DNA from: Flavobacterium jumunjinense
GTDB taxonomy: Bacteria; Bacteroidota; Bacteroidia; Flavobacteriales; Flavobacteriaceae
Reading direction: 5' to 3'
Length of the DNA stretch: 64,000 nucleotides
Assembly (NCBI RefSeq): GCF_021650975.2
Contig: NZ_CP091285.1
Span: 124,001 to 188,000 of the forward strand
A program made the position numbers and the translations under genes. Positions 24,535 through 32,482 of this stretch are shown here, piece by piece. The notes beneath the pieces are model-generated. The model saw only the letters and a list, made by a program, of their open reading frames with translations, had not been told where the DNA came from and searched no databases. Numbering within the stretch: position 1 is the first letter of the stretch; each line of letters opens with the position of its first letter.

Positions 24535-25332
24535 ATGAAATTAAGAGCAGAGAATTTAGTAAAGACCTATAAAAAAAGAAGTGTCGTAAAAGGGATTTCT
24601 GTAGAAGTAAATCAAGGAGAAATTGTAGGTTTACTTGGTCCGAATGGTGCTGGAAAAACAACTTCTTTCTACATGATTGTGGGTTTAGTGAAACCAAATA
24701 GTGGTAATATTTATCTAGATGATATGAATATCACCAATTTCCCAATGTACAAACGTGCACAAAACGGAATTGGTTATTTAGCACAAGAAGCCTCTGTTTT
24801 TAGAAAATTAAGTATTGAAGATAACATTCTAAGTGTACTCCAATTAACGAATCTTTCAAAAGCAGAACAGGAAGCAAAAATGGAATCGTTAATTGACGAA
24901 TTCGCACTACAACACATTCGCACAAACAGAGGAGATTTACTTTCTGGTGGAGAGCGAAGACGAACAGAAATTGCTCGTTGCTTAGCAACCGATCCGAAAT
25001 TTATTCTATTAGACGAACCTTTTGCTGGTGTTGACCCTGTTGCGGTAGAAGATATTCAAAGAATTGTAGCACAATTAAAAAACAAAAATATCGGTATTTT
25101 AATTACCGATCATAATGTTCAAGAGACATTAGCTATTACCGACAAAACGTATTTAATGTTTGAAGGTGGCATTCTTAAAGCTGGAAAACCCGAAGAGTTA
25201 GCAGAAGATGAAGTGGTGAGACGTGTTTATCTTGGACAAAATTTTGAATTAAGAAAGAAAAAAATTGATTTTGATGCTCCAAAAACCACTATAATACATG
25301 GAAAAGGAGAAGCTTTAAAAAGCGAAGAATAA
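24535..25332 (+). CDS. lptB: LPS export ABC transporter ATP-binding protein LptB
   Basis: A 265-residue ABC ATPase. Walker A is GPNGAGKT (35-42), the signature is LLSGGERRRTEIAR, Walker B is FILLDEPFAGVDP and the switch histidine is in ITDHNV. The FAGVDP and SGGERRR variants are characteristic of LptB, which powers LptFG in moving lipopolysaccharide across the periplasm. A 20-residue C-terminal tail beyond the usual end is present, as in other Bacteroidetes. Its place after kdsD is consistent with lipopolysaccharide biogenesis. The gap to the previous gene is 83 bases. Confidence 0.94.
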   Translation: MKLRAENLVKTYKKRSVVKGISVEVNQGEIVGLLGPNGAGKTTSFYMIVGLVKPNSGNIYLDDMNITNFPMYKRAQNGIGYLAQEASVFRKLSIEDNILSVLQLTNLSKAEQEAKMESLIDEFALQHIRTNRGDLLSGGERRRTEIARCLATDPKFILLDEPFAGVDPVAVEDIQRIVAQLKNKNIGILITDHNVQETLAITDKTYLMFEGGILKAGKPEELAEDEVVRRVYLGQNFELRKKKIDFDAPKTTIIHGKGEALKSEE

Positions 25333-25342
25333 AAATCATTAT

Positions 25343-25379
25343 ATAAAAAAAAAGATTACCTCTCAGTAATCTTTTTTTT
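25343..25379. terminator. Bidirectional terminator after lptB
   Basis: AAAGATTAC / GTAATCTTT with loop CTCTCA is flanked by A and T runs. It lies between lptB and the convergent acetyltransferase gene, whose last codons lie within it. Confidence 0.88.
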
Positions 25380-25916
25380 GTGGACAAAATTCTCATTTTT
25401 CAGAGTCCAGTATATCATTTCGTGATCCGTCTTTATTCTTAAAAAGTTAAACTTAGTTAATAGATTTATTGAGTTTACATTTCCTATTAAACATTTTGCA
25501 GTAATTTCTTTTAAAAATCCATTTGAAGACGCCCAATTAATCAGCTCTTTCACAGCTTCTTCCGCATATCCTTTTCTACGTTCTTCTTTAATTATGCCAT
25601 ATCCAATATCAGCATTATTTTCCTCAAAATTGAACCCCTTAAATCCTAAATCACCAATTACTTCTAATGTCTCCTTTTTTACAATCATCCACGATTCAAA
25701 ACCTGTTGGTTCTTCTACACTTTCTAAATTATTTATAATTCTAGGTAAAGTTTCTAATACATCTTCGTCAGGCCAATTTTGACCCGTTTTCAACCCCATA
25801 CTTATTAGACTGGTATAATCATTATTAAGTATCTCTTCACAAATATTTATTGTATAAGGAATTAACAGTAGTCGTTCTGTAATTAATTTCTCAACGTCAA
25901 GTGCTTTAATTTTCAT
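25356..25916 (-). CDS. GNAT-family N-acetyltransferase
   Basis: A 186-residue acetyltransferase of the RimJ/RimL-like GNAT group. ITERLLLIPY is the usual N-terminal strand, and IGYGIIKEERRKGYAEEAVKELINWA contains the acetyl-CoA-binding (Q/R)xxGx(G/A)-type loop (RRKGYA). NVNSINLLTKFNFLR is the typical second half. The substrate is unknown. Its stop codon falls inside the shared terminator hairpin. The 254 bases between it and the serine hydrolase gene (25917-26170) are AT-rich and show no feature I can name. Confidence 0.87.
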   Translation of the reverse strand: MKIKALDVEKLITERLLLIPYTINICEEILNNDYTSLISMGLKTGQNWPDEDVLETLPRIINNLESVEEPTGFESWMIVKKETLEVIGDLGFKGFNFEENNADIGYGIIKEERRKGYAEEAVKELINWASSNGFLKEITAKCLIGNVNSINLLTKFNFLRIKTDHEMIYWTLKNENFVHKKKITER

Positions 25917-26170
25917 TTTTAAACTCGTTATATCTTTTATACAGATCTATCTTTCAAAGTTAACACTTACAAATCTGCCTTTCAAAATCTACAAAACGGA
26001 ACTATTTTTGAAACTATTTCCAAATACCCATCCATTAGTTACTCAAATATATTAAAATCTTATTTCTTAATTTAGATTATATTTACTACAAATTAAAAAT
26101 TATTCTTTTTTAATTTATTAAACAAAAACATTCAAACACACAAACATATAATTCACTCAAGTTAAACAAC

Positions 26171-27295
26171 ATGAAACAAATTATTTTTCTCGGATATATC
26201 ATATTATCCATCAATACTACCTTCGGTCAACCTCAGAATGATTTTAAAACTGAATTTGACGATTTATTTTCTAAAAGGTTTAAGCAAAATGAACCAGGTG
26301 GCTCAATTTTAGTCAAAAAAGGTAATGAAACAATATTCCTAAGTAACTATGGTATTGAAGATATTACAACAGGAAAAAAAATAACAGAGAACACATTATT
26401 CAACACAGGATCAATATCAAAAACTTTTGTTGCAAACGGAATATTAATTTTAAATGAACGTGGTTTACTTTCTTTGAATGATAGCATTCATAAATACTTC
26501 AATGATTTTGACGATACAAATTTGTCAAAAAAAGTAACTATTAAACATTTACTTTCGCATACTTCTGGTCTTACTGACAATAGGAATGTAGATGATAATG
26601 AAACGTATTATTTAACTGCAAAAGATGAAGAAAATTTTGAACCACTAAAGCATACCGATAGCTTAGAGTTTAAACCTGGCACAAAGTTCAAATACTCAAA
26701 CCCCGCTTACAATGGATTAGCTTTAATTATTGAAAAATTAACAAATCAACCGTGGCAAAATTTCATTACAGAAAACATTTTCAAACCTACCAACATGACG
26801 CCAAGTACAATTACAAATGGCTCATATCCTGAATCTAATGTTGCACACGCTTATATAAAAGATAAAAATGAACAATTTATAGAAAATGATTATGGCGAAG
26901 TTCCCACATTTGCTGCAGCTGGCAATGGAGGTGTTTGGAGTTCAGTATTAGAACTAGCTAAATATGAAAAAGCAATCCAAGAGAATGTTTTTTTGAGCGA
27001 ACAAACAATTCGACAATCCAGAACCACATTTCAACCAGAAAAATGGTCAGAATCGTCAAAACCATTCATAGGATACAGTTGGTTCTTAGGAGAAGAATCC
27101 CTTTTTAAGGAATCTATTTTCAAAACCGATTTGATATATCACACTGGTTCACAAGGAGGTTTTAATTCTTTCTATATTTATTTTCCTAAAAAAGACATTC
27201 TTTTTATTGGGCTTTTTAACAGACCGGTAAATGGTTTTCGTAAATTATTAACCGATGCTGTCATCTTATTCGAAAAGAACAACTGGTTTGATTAA
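26171..27295 (+). CDS. Class-C beta-lactamase-like serine hydrolase
   Basis: A 374-residue exported serine hydrolase with a signal peptide (MKQIIFLGYIILSINTTFGQ). The penicillin-binding fold motifs are all present: SISK (S81 to K84), YSN (Y175-N177) and HTG (in IYHTGSQGG near residue 337). Members of this family include AmpC lactamases, D-aminopeptidases and esterases, and sequence alone does not tell them apart. It acts in the periplasm. It is the only plus-strand gene of the accessory region; no hairpin clearly ends it. Confidence 0.9.
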   Translation: MKQIIFLGYIILSINTTFGQPQNDFKTEFDDLFSKRFKQNEPGGSILVKKGNETIFLSNYGIEDITTGKKITENTLFNTGSISKTFVANGILILNERGLLSLNDSIHKYFNDFDDTNLSKKVTIKHLLSHTSGLTDNRNVDDNETYYLTAKDEENFEPLKHTDSLEFKPGTKFKYSNPAYNGLALIIEKLTNQPWQNFITENIFKPTNMTPSTITNGSYPESNVAHAYIKDKNEQFIENDYGEVPTFAAAGNGGVWSSVLELAKYEKAIQENVFLSEQTIRQSRTTFQPEKWSESSKPFIGYSWFLGEESLFKESIFKTDLIYHTGSQGGFNSFYIYFPKKDILFIGLFNRPVNGFRKLLTDAVILFEKNNWFD

Positions 27296-27400
27296 AAAAC
27301 CTACTATGCAAAATTCTCTAAACTTTGTGCTAAAATATAAATTCATCAACTTAAATATTTAATAAATAATAATTCAACGATTGACAAATTTTTAAGATAA

Positions 27401-27856
27401 TTAATTCTTAAAGTCAGGGAAATTTGAAGAGCTAGGATTTAACATTACAGGAGGAATTTCAACTTTATTTTCAAAAATACCTTTTAGCCATATTTTATAT
27501 TCTGAAATAATAACTGTTGACATAGGAGCACAATCTCGTACAATTGAAAAAATAATTTTCTCCATATTATAGCAAGTATAGACATAAAGTATTTGAGATT
27601 CACTAAATAAAACAAAACATATAACCTTATCCGTTTGGCAATCCTCTAATCCATTAAGATTTAGTTTTGCCATTTTATAATTCCCTATTAATCTCGTCTC
27701 AAGAGAAGATTGCATTCTAGATTTTGTCCCTTCGATTAATCTTGTTCTTTGTTTTATCGAATAAAAGAGTTTAATTTCTTTATTACTTAATAAAAACTCA
27801 TTCTTTCTATCATAAAGATCAAATAGTTTCCTTAAAATATAATCATTATCAATCAT
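27401..27856 (-). CDS. Hypothetical protein at the end of the cassette-like array
   Basis: A 151-residue soluble protein (MIDNDYILRKLFDLYDRKNE ...) with no signal peptide and no domain I recognise. The central part is beta-rich with several cysteines (LEDCQTDKVICFVLF). Its last dozen codons (27404-27436) are part of the intergenic repeat family seen at 29350, 30690 and 31610, so its C-terminus (SSSNFPDFKN) is probably chimeric and not original. It is the 3'-most gene of seven on the minus strand. Confidence 0.6.
   Translation of the reverse strand: MIDNDYILRKLFDLYDRKNEFLLSNKEIKLFYSIKQRTRLIEGTKSRMQSSLETRLIGNYKMAKLNLNGLEDCQTDKVICFVLFSESQILYVYTCYNMEKIIFSIVRDCAPMSTVIISEYKIWLKGIFENKVEIPPVMLNPSSSNFPDFKN
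27404..27436. repeat. Fragment of the intergenic module tail, inside a gene end
   Basis: AAAGTCAGGGAAATTTGAAG matches the tails of the modules at 29349-29372, 30688-30712 and 31607-31630. The promoter and hairpin parts of the module are absent here. Confidence 0.6.
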
Positions 27857-27916
27857 TTTGTGTCCTATTTTCCATTATTAAGCGTATTTGTTCGATACTA
27901 ACTATCTGCTTTTTAC

Positions 27917-27997
27917 TTCAACCATAGTTTCATTGTTAGTTCTTCGAGCCCAACGAGCCACAGAGTGATGATGAATAAACCTTAGCTGTTAACCTAC
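27917..27997 (-). repeat. 3' element B of the cassette-like array
   Basis: Read on the minus strand, the element holds TAACAGCTAAGGTTT, an extra 20-odd bases, CGTTGGGCTCGAAGA and then AACAATGAAAC. It lies 7 to 87 bases after the stop of the gene at 28004-28537. The same blocks, without the extra bases, lie at 31710-31769 after another gene. GTTGGGC fits the GTTRRRY core consensus of integron attC sites, but the whole is not a canonical attC. Confidence 0.6.
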
Positions 27998-28003
27998 GTT
28001 TTT

Positions 28004-28537
28004 TTACCAAAATTTCCACCAAGGTTTTGTTGCGTTTTCAAAAGTTTTTGCAGGAGAAATTTCTATAATGTGATTATAGTTTATCAAATCGAATTGAGAT
28101 AATTCGATTTGTTCTTCAATTGTATTAAGTTTTGTTATTTTTCCACCAAAATCATATATGTAATTTTCGTTTTCAGAATTAACAACATTTACATTATCAA
28201 ACTCTTTGTCGTTTTTTGATACATAAACTTTTATCCAATCACCTTTAGAAAAGTCTTTATTGTTTTTTATGTCTTTAGTTTGGTAATATCCACGTACAAT
28301 TGGGTTAAAGTTATCTAGTCCTTCTGGATATCTAAGATAATTTACAAAATAGCTAAATCTTTCAAAATCCGGTGAATTTGTAAAACATACTAAAAATGAA
28401 CTAGTACTATTCTGTTTTCTGTATAATTGAATGCCATTAGTATATCCTGTATCAGCGTATAAATTGGCAAGGTTCATTAAAATGTCTTCAATGTTTTGAT
28501 TTGAAACATTATCAATTACTATATGGTTTTGTTCCAT
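28004..28537 (-). CDS. Hypothetical protein
   Basis: A 177-residue soluble protein (MEQNHIVIDNVSNQNIEDIL ...) with alternating strands and helices, ending in KPWWKFW. I do not recognise the family. The early part (NIEDILMNLANLYADTGYTNGIQLYRKQN) and the segment SFLVCFTNSPDFERFSYFV look like a small alpha/beta domain. It lies between element B at its 3' side and a 119-base spacer holding the sequence TATAAGAATAGTT at its 5' side. Confidence 0.65.
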   Translation of the reverse strand: MEQNHIVIDNVSNQNIEDILMNLANLYADTGYTNGIQLYRKQNSTSSFLVCFTNSPDFERFSYFVNYLRYPEGLDNFNPIVRGYYQTKDIKNNKDFSKGDWIKVYVSKNDKEFDNVNVVNSENENYIYDFGGKITKLNTIEEQIELSQFDLINYNHIIEISPAKTFENATKPWWKFW

Positions 28538-28575
28538 TTTTAGATTTCGTTTTTTAAAAATTACGGTTAACGTTT

Positions 28576-28591
28576 ATGTATAAGAATAGTT
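28576..28591 (-). repeat. Spacer element with AACTATTCTTATACAT
   Basis: The minus strand reads AACTATTCTTATACAT, then AAACGTTAACC before the next gene. The first 16 bases recur at 29911-29926 upstream of another gene of the array. Confidence 0.6.
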
Positions 28592-28657
28592 ACATACAAA
28601 AATGCAGATACTCTTGATTAAGAACTAAACTAAGTATTATTTTACACAATATTGTAC

Positions 28658-29197
28658 TTAGTGATTCCATTCACTTTTTAATAGACCATATACAATATCA
28701 TCTACCCATTCTCCATCTATAAAAAGGCTTTCTTTAAAATGGGCTTCTTTTCTAAAGTTCAATCTTTCTAAAAGTTGAATAGAAGCAATATTTCTTGGAT
28801 CAATTGAACCTGTTACCCTATGTTTATTTAGAGAATTAAATAAATAGTCAATTGTACTTCTCATTGCATCAGTGGCAAATCCTTTTCCTTGATATTTTTT
28901 ACTAAGTGTACAACCAAGTTCACATTGAAATCCGTCATCACCAATAAAATGTATTCCTAAGTCTCCTATTACTTCATTCGATTTTTTTTCAATGATTACT
29001 AATTGAAACCAAGATTCAGGTTGATTAAATTCAGTTGGATTTTTTGCAATAAACTCATCAACTTCATTTAATTCTTTTGGTACAAATCCTTGATATTTAT
29101 TTGTCTCTGAGTCAGACCTGTAATTGAATATTTGTTCGTTATCTTTCGAATCAATAGGTCTTAATTTAATCCTGTCTGTTTCTATTATTATTATCAT
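28658..29197 (-). CDS. GNAT-family N-acetyltransferase in the cassette-like array
   Basis: A 179-residue RimJ/RimL-type acetyltransferase. IETDRIKLRPI is the N-terminal strand, the acetyl-CoA loop is in KKYQGKGFATDAMRSTIDYLF, and NIASIQLLERLNFRKEAHFK is the conserved second half. Such enzymes modify protein N-termini, amino acids or antibiotics, and they are frequent cargo of gene cassettes. It is preceded by promoter module D (29216-29370), with a predicted leader of about 70 bases containing a hairpin. It is unlike the GNAT gene at 25356 in sequence. Confidence 0.88.
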   Translation of the reverse strand: MIIIIETDRIKLRPIDSKDNEQIFNYRSDSETNKYQGFVPKELNEVDEFIAKNPTEFNQPESWFQLVIIEKKSNEVIGDLGIHFIGDDGFQCELGCTLSKKYQGKGFATDAMRSTIDYLFNSLNKHRVTGSIDPRNIASIQLLERLNFRKEAHFKESLFIDGEWVDDIVYGLLKSEWNH

Positions 29198-29215
29198 TAT
29201 ATATGCTTCATAAAA

Positions 29216-29370
29216 TCACACAAAATCATCTTTTTTAGATAGATAAGTGTGACAAATATCTTAATTTATTCATTTTCAAATATAACAATAATTCATTATA
29301 AATCTTCTAATGTCACCGATGTGCAAAGTTATAAAATTGTAGGTCTTCAAAGTCATGAAAATTTACAGAG
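29216..29370 (-). repeat. Promoter-leader module D
   Basis: This is the reference copy of a 155-base intergenic repeat. On the minus strand it has a tail (AAATTTTCATGACTTTGAAG), a conserved block with ATCGGTGACATT, the -7 box TATATTTG (29277-29284), and a hairpin whose ends are TCACAC (29216-29221) and GTGTGA (29247-29252). Copy F at 30555-30710 is nearly identical. It drives the acetyltransferase gene. Confidence 0.85.
29277..29284 (-). promoter_or_regulatory. -7 box of module D
   Basis: Minus-strand TATATTTG within the conserved repeat; a TTAG stands where copies F and H have a TTTG -33 element. Confidence 0.6.
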
Positions 29371-29390
29371 CTCCAGTTTTTAATGGCTGG

Positions 29391-29870
29391 CTATCTTATT
29401 ATTGTTGTCTTTATAATTTTAACATCTTCAATTTTTCCACCATCTAATAACATTTTATTTATTGCATTAATCTCAGCACTTCTTCCACCGATTTGAATTA
29501 TAGTATTCTTTGAAGGTTTAGTTGCAAAATAATCCTTAACTACTTTAATTATGATTTGAAAGGATTTAGTTTCATCGTATCTTTTCGATACTTCTTTTTT
29601 GTTTGGAAGTATTTCATTATACTCTTCATCCCAATTTGCTTTTGAGCCCCAAAGCTGGGCAAAAGCTATCGGTAAAAAAATATAAATTTCGTTTGCTTCA
29701 AATTGGGTAATATTTTTTTTGGAAATTATCTCATAAAATAGATCATCGCTAATTTCTGAGTCTATATTGTCAATTTCCTCAATCACTTCTATAACAGATA
29801 AGGAAAATGAATCAGAAAGTAAATTTCTTTCTTTAGTGTTTCTTAAAAATATTGATTTCAAAAATTTCAT
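29391..29870 (-). CDS. Hypothetical protein
   Basis: From the ATG at 29870 (MKFLKSIFLRNTKERN) the product has 159 residues; an ATG at 29897 (MLKKNN) and a further upstream frame are possible, but the latter runs into the spacer element at 29911-29926. It is a soluble, acidic-helical protein with LPIAFAQLWGSKANWDEEYN and IIQIGGRSAEINAINK as its clearest parts. I do not recognise a family. Module D lies just downstream of its stop, with only some 20 bases between. Confidence 0.6.
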   Translation of the reverse strand: MKFLKSIFLRNTKERNLLSDSFSLSVIEVIEEIDNIDSEISDDLFYEIISKKNITQFEANEIYIFLPIAFAQLWGSKANWDEEYNEILPNKKEVSKRYDETKSFQIIIKVVKDYFATKPSKNTIIQIGGRSAEINAINKMLLDGGKIEDVKIIKTTIIR

Positions 29871-29910
29871 ATAAGCAGAATTGTTTTTTTTTAGCATGCC
29901 ACTAATGTAT

Positions 29911-29926
29911 ATGTATAAGAATAGTT
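29911..29926 (-). repeat. Spacer element with AACTATTCTTATACAT, second copy
   Basis: The same 16 bases as at 28576-28591, here 14 bases before the ATG at 29897, followed by ATACATTAGTGG. It marks the 5' side of two genes that lack the promoter module. Confidence 0.6.
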
Positions 29927-30009
29927 GCGGTTTTGTGTGAGTAGATTTTTGTAAATTGACTAAAAACAATAAAATATACTCGATATAAGCAACTGGTTTT
30001 TATATTTTT

Positions 30010-30495
30010 TTATATTCCTTCATATTTATTCCCTACAAACTTTAATTTCTTAATACAATCATTTAAACAATCAGCAAATCTTGTTCTTTTTATTACTAAT
30101 TCAATGAAAGAACCATTGTTCTTAACAATTCTATAATTCCCAATACGAAAATTCATTTTAAATCGAAGAAGCATTATTTTAATTTTAGACTTCCCTTCAA
30201 TTATTTTTTCTCCATTAATAAATTCCATGTAATCAAATCTATCAATGTCTTTTCCTGAAATTTTAGTTGTTGAGTTTTTGTCAACTATGTAAAGGCATTT
30301 TGTTGTCAAAAGTACCTTCTTCAATCTATTGAGTTTTATTAAAAGAACTTCTATTTCGTTATCATCTAACTTAATACTCTCTTTATATTGATTGTTGGCA
30401 TCATCAAAAAATTGAATTCCTTTATTATTTCTATAGTATTCTACTTTTTTCAGAATTTGATTCCGAATATCTTCTTTTCTCTTTTTGATTTTCAA
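30010..30495 (-). CDS. Hypothetical protein
   Basis: A 161-residue, lysine-rich soluble protein (MKIKKRKEDIRNQILKKVEY ...). The middle part contains a beta-rich stretch (LKKVLLTTKCLYIVDKN, FDYMEFINGEKII). I do not recognise a family and see no signal peptide or membrane helix. It is the gene served by module F, with a leader of about 115 bases that includes the hairpin and the sequence GTTAGCAACAAGTTAC. Confidence 0.6.
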   Translation of the reverse strand: MKIKKRKEDIRNQILKKVEYYRNNKGIQFFDDANNQYKESIKLDDNEIEVLLIKLNRLKKVLLTTKCLYIVDKNSTTKISGKDIDRFDYMEFINGEKIIEGKSKIKIMLLRFKMNFRIGNYRIVKNNGSFIELVIKRTRFADCLNDCIKKLKFVGNKYEGI

Positions 30496-30554
30496 TGATT
30501 TGTTTTGTGTATTTCGTGTAACTTGTTGCTAACTTGTTTATATGAATCAAAAAA

Positions 30555-30710
30555 TTACACAAAATCATCTTTTTTAGATAGATAAGTGTGACAAATATCT
30601 TTATTTATTCATTTTCAAATATAACAATTATTCATTGTAAATCGTCAAATGTCACCGATGTACAAAATTATAAAATCATTAGCCCTTAAAGTGAGGGAAA
30701 TTTATAGAAC
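30555..30710 (-). repeat. Promoter-leader module F
   Basis: This is a nearly identical copy of module D across 155 bases, with the -7 box TATATTTG at 30616-30623, a TTTG -33 element 22 bases upstream of it and the leader hairpin arms TTACAC (30555-30560) and GTGTGA (30586-30591). Beyond the hairpin, GTTAGCAACAAG is shared in part with module H. Confidence 0.85.
30616..30623 (-). promoter_or_regulatory. -7 box of module F
   Basis: Minus-strand TATATTTG with TTTG 22 bases upstream, the full Bacteroidetes promoter pattern. Confidence 0.65.
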
Positions 30711-30762
30711 TGGTTCTCAACGAAACCTTAATTGCTGTATGTTTTTTTTATTGACTTAATTC

Positions 30763-31530
30763 TCAGGTATTAATAGTGCCATGAAAACCTATGTAACGTT
30801 CTTTTTTACTTTGAATTAATTTAAAATCATCATTAAAATAATCTGTTATTTTAAAATAGTATTTTTTATTACTAGGGTCAGGTATATTATGATATCTAAA
30901 ATACCTATTTAGTTTATCATTGTAATAATGTAAATCTGAAAAAACACAATCAAAAATGGATGTTTCCCTTTCTTCAAAACAGTCTGTATTAGCCTCTTTT
31001 ACTTTATCTTTCAAAAAATCAAAGTCACATAAACTATAGTTCCATTTTTTAAGGGTTTTGTGGATTTTATCTATTAGAATATGTTCTAAGTTATCTAATT
31101 CTTTTAAAGGACCTTCTTGAGTAAATTTACCTGAATCGATATCTTTAATGTAACAAACTTCAATATAATAGATTGGTAAGAACCAACTAATCCAAATATT
31201 ACAATAATGAATCTCAGAATCTTGTTTTAATAAATTTGTAGTATCTAAAATATCACTTTCTTTTAAATTCAGATTAAATATTATAGTGTAAAAATCAGCG
31301 ATATCACCTAATCTATCATTATTTATAGTTTTCTGATTTAAATTTTCTTTTACTTCTTGGCTGAAACCTCTCTCAGAGTAGAATGGTTTATCAATATTGT
31401 CTAATAAATCACAATAAATATTTTTCAAAACTGAACTTTCCCAATTAAATTTCTTTAAAAGTTGTATAAGATTAGATCTATTGTTACTAAAATTATCATT
31501 AATAAATTGTACTATTAATTCTTTGTTCAT
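30763..31530 (-). CDS. Hypothetical protein with leaderless-type start
   Basis: From the ATG at 31530 the product has 255 residues (MNKELIVQFINDNFSNNRSN ...), soluble and rich in aromatic and acidic residues, with several cysteines and HYCNIWISWFLPIYYIEVCY as its most hydrophobic part. I do not recognise a family. The frame is open to an ATG at 31554, but the -7 box TATATTTG (31534-31541) lies between the two, with only three bases between box and ATG 31530. The mRNA would therefore begin at or near the ATG. Confidence 0.62.
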   Translation of the reverse strand: MNKELIVQFINDNFSNNRSNLIQLLKKFNWESSVLKNIYCDLLDNIDKPFYSERGFSQEVKENLNQKTINNDRLGDIADFYTIIFNLNLKESDILDTTNLLKQDSEIHYCNIWISWFLPIYYIEVCYIKDIDSGKFTQEGPLKELDNLEHILIDKIHKTLKKWNYSLCDFDFLKDKVKEANTDCFEERETSIFDCVFSDLHYYNDKLNRYFRYHNIPDPSNKKYYFKITDYFNDDFKLIQSKKERYIGFHGTINT

Positions 31531-31635
31531 TATCAAATATAAACAATTATTCATTATAAATCTTCAAATGCCACCAGTGTGCAAAGCTATAAAATCATGA
31601 AAACTTAAAGTCATGAAAATTTGCAGAAAAGAGAG
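31531..31635 (-). repeat. Promoter module G, without leader hairpin
   Basis: This copy matches the tail, the ACTGGTGGCATTTGAAG block and the -7 box of modules D and F, but stops right after the box; the hairpin half of the module is missing and the gene begins there instead. Confidence 0.8.
31534..31541 (-). promoter_or_regulatory. -7 box of module G
   Basis: Minus-strand TATATTTG, three bases before the ATG at 31530, with TTTG 23 bases upstream. Confidence 0.65.
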
Positions 31636-31709
31636 GGTCTTTGCATCTTAAAAACACTATCTAATCTTTTTACAATAACTCCATAAGGGTAGATGTGAAA
31701 TCGGTTCCG

Positions 31710-31769
31710 TTCAACCACGGTCTCATTGTTGGCTCTTCGAGCCCAACGAAACCTTAGCTGTTAGCCGCT
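31710..31769 (-). repeat. 3' element G of the cassette-like array
   Basis: The minus strand reads CGGCTAACAGCTAAGGTTT, then CGTTGGGCTCGAAGAGCC, then AACAATGAGACC. TTGGGCTC and GAGCCAA form a small hairpin with one bulged G. It shares its blocks with element B (27917-27997), and a short version (TTAAGGTTTCGTTGAG) lies near 30718-30735. The rest of the 352-base gap 31555-31906 holds module G and, at 31640-31709 and 31770-31906, nothing I recognise. Confidence 0.6.
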
Positions 31770-31906
31770 GGCAATATTTTTCTGTTGCAAACGTATCTTC
31801 TTTTTATACTTGTTTTATTTTACTTGGTAACAATCAAGTTTGTTAGTTAGGTATTTCTCATATTTTTTTGTATCATATGAAAGTAGATGTTTTTAAAACT
31901 TTGTAG

Positions 31907-32407
31907 TTACTTATTTATTTGATAAAGTTCTTCTAAAAAAGTATTTTTTTGTTCTTCACTCCATTTGTCGGTGTACACAAGTAAATTTAGAAAATTATCT
32001 TTTGATGAACCAAATAAAAATACATTATCAAGTTTATTATCGTTGTACTTCCAAATTACATATTCTAGAGTACTATTTTCTTTTAGTAGTTTTGTTTTAA
32101 ATTTATTTTCAGCGTAATAATCCGAATCCCATTTGTAAAATAAGTATACATTTTCGTAATCAGATTTCGTTTTTATAAACGTTGGATATGCTTTTTTCGG
32201 ATTTTGAGCAACTGCAATAATTATTCCTTCTTTATTTTTCATATAAGTTTGGCCAGAATCGTCCATTTTATTTAACTGTTCCCAAATTCCAGGAATTTTT
32301 ACTTCGCTTGTATTTGTTTTTAAAGTTGTAAATTCCTTCTCGGCTTGACAAAAGATAAAATTTGAAGTAAAGCAAATAGTTAATAGTACGATTTTAAAGT
32401 AATTCAT
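31907..32407 (-). CDS. Hypothetical secreted protein
   Basis: A 166-residue exported protein with a signal peptide (MNYFKIVLLTICFTSNFIFC) and a mature domain with a beta-rich, lipocalin-like or DUF1795/PsbP-like feel (EVKIPGIWEQLNKMDDSGQT, GIIIAVAQNPKKAYP). The assignment to such a fold is weak. The cysteine at residue 20 follows a non-standard lipobox (FIFC), so a lipid anchor is uncertain. It is the first gene of the minus-strand array, served by module H with a leader of about 170 bases. Confidence 0.65.
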   Translation of the reverse strand: MNYFKIVLLTICFTSNFIFCQAEKEFTTLKTNTSEVKIPGIWEQLNKMDDSGQTYMKNKEGIIIAVAQNPKKAYPTFIKTKSDYENVYLFYKWDSDYYAENKFKTKLLKENSTLEYVIWKYNDNKLDNVFLFGSSKDNFLNLLVYTDKWSEEQKNTFLEELYQINK

Positions 32408-32482
32408 TTTTTAAGTTTTTAATAGTATATTTTATTTAGTGATGCTAATATGTTTATTTTCTCTTATTTACCACAATTTTCA

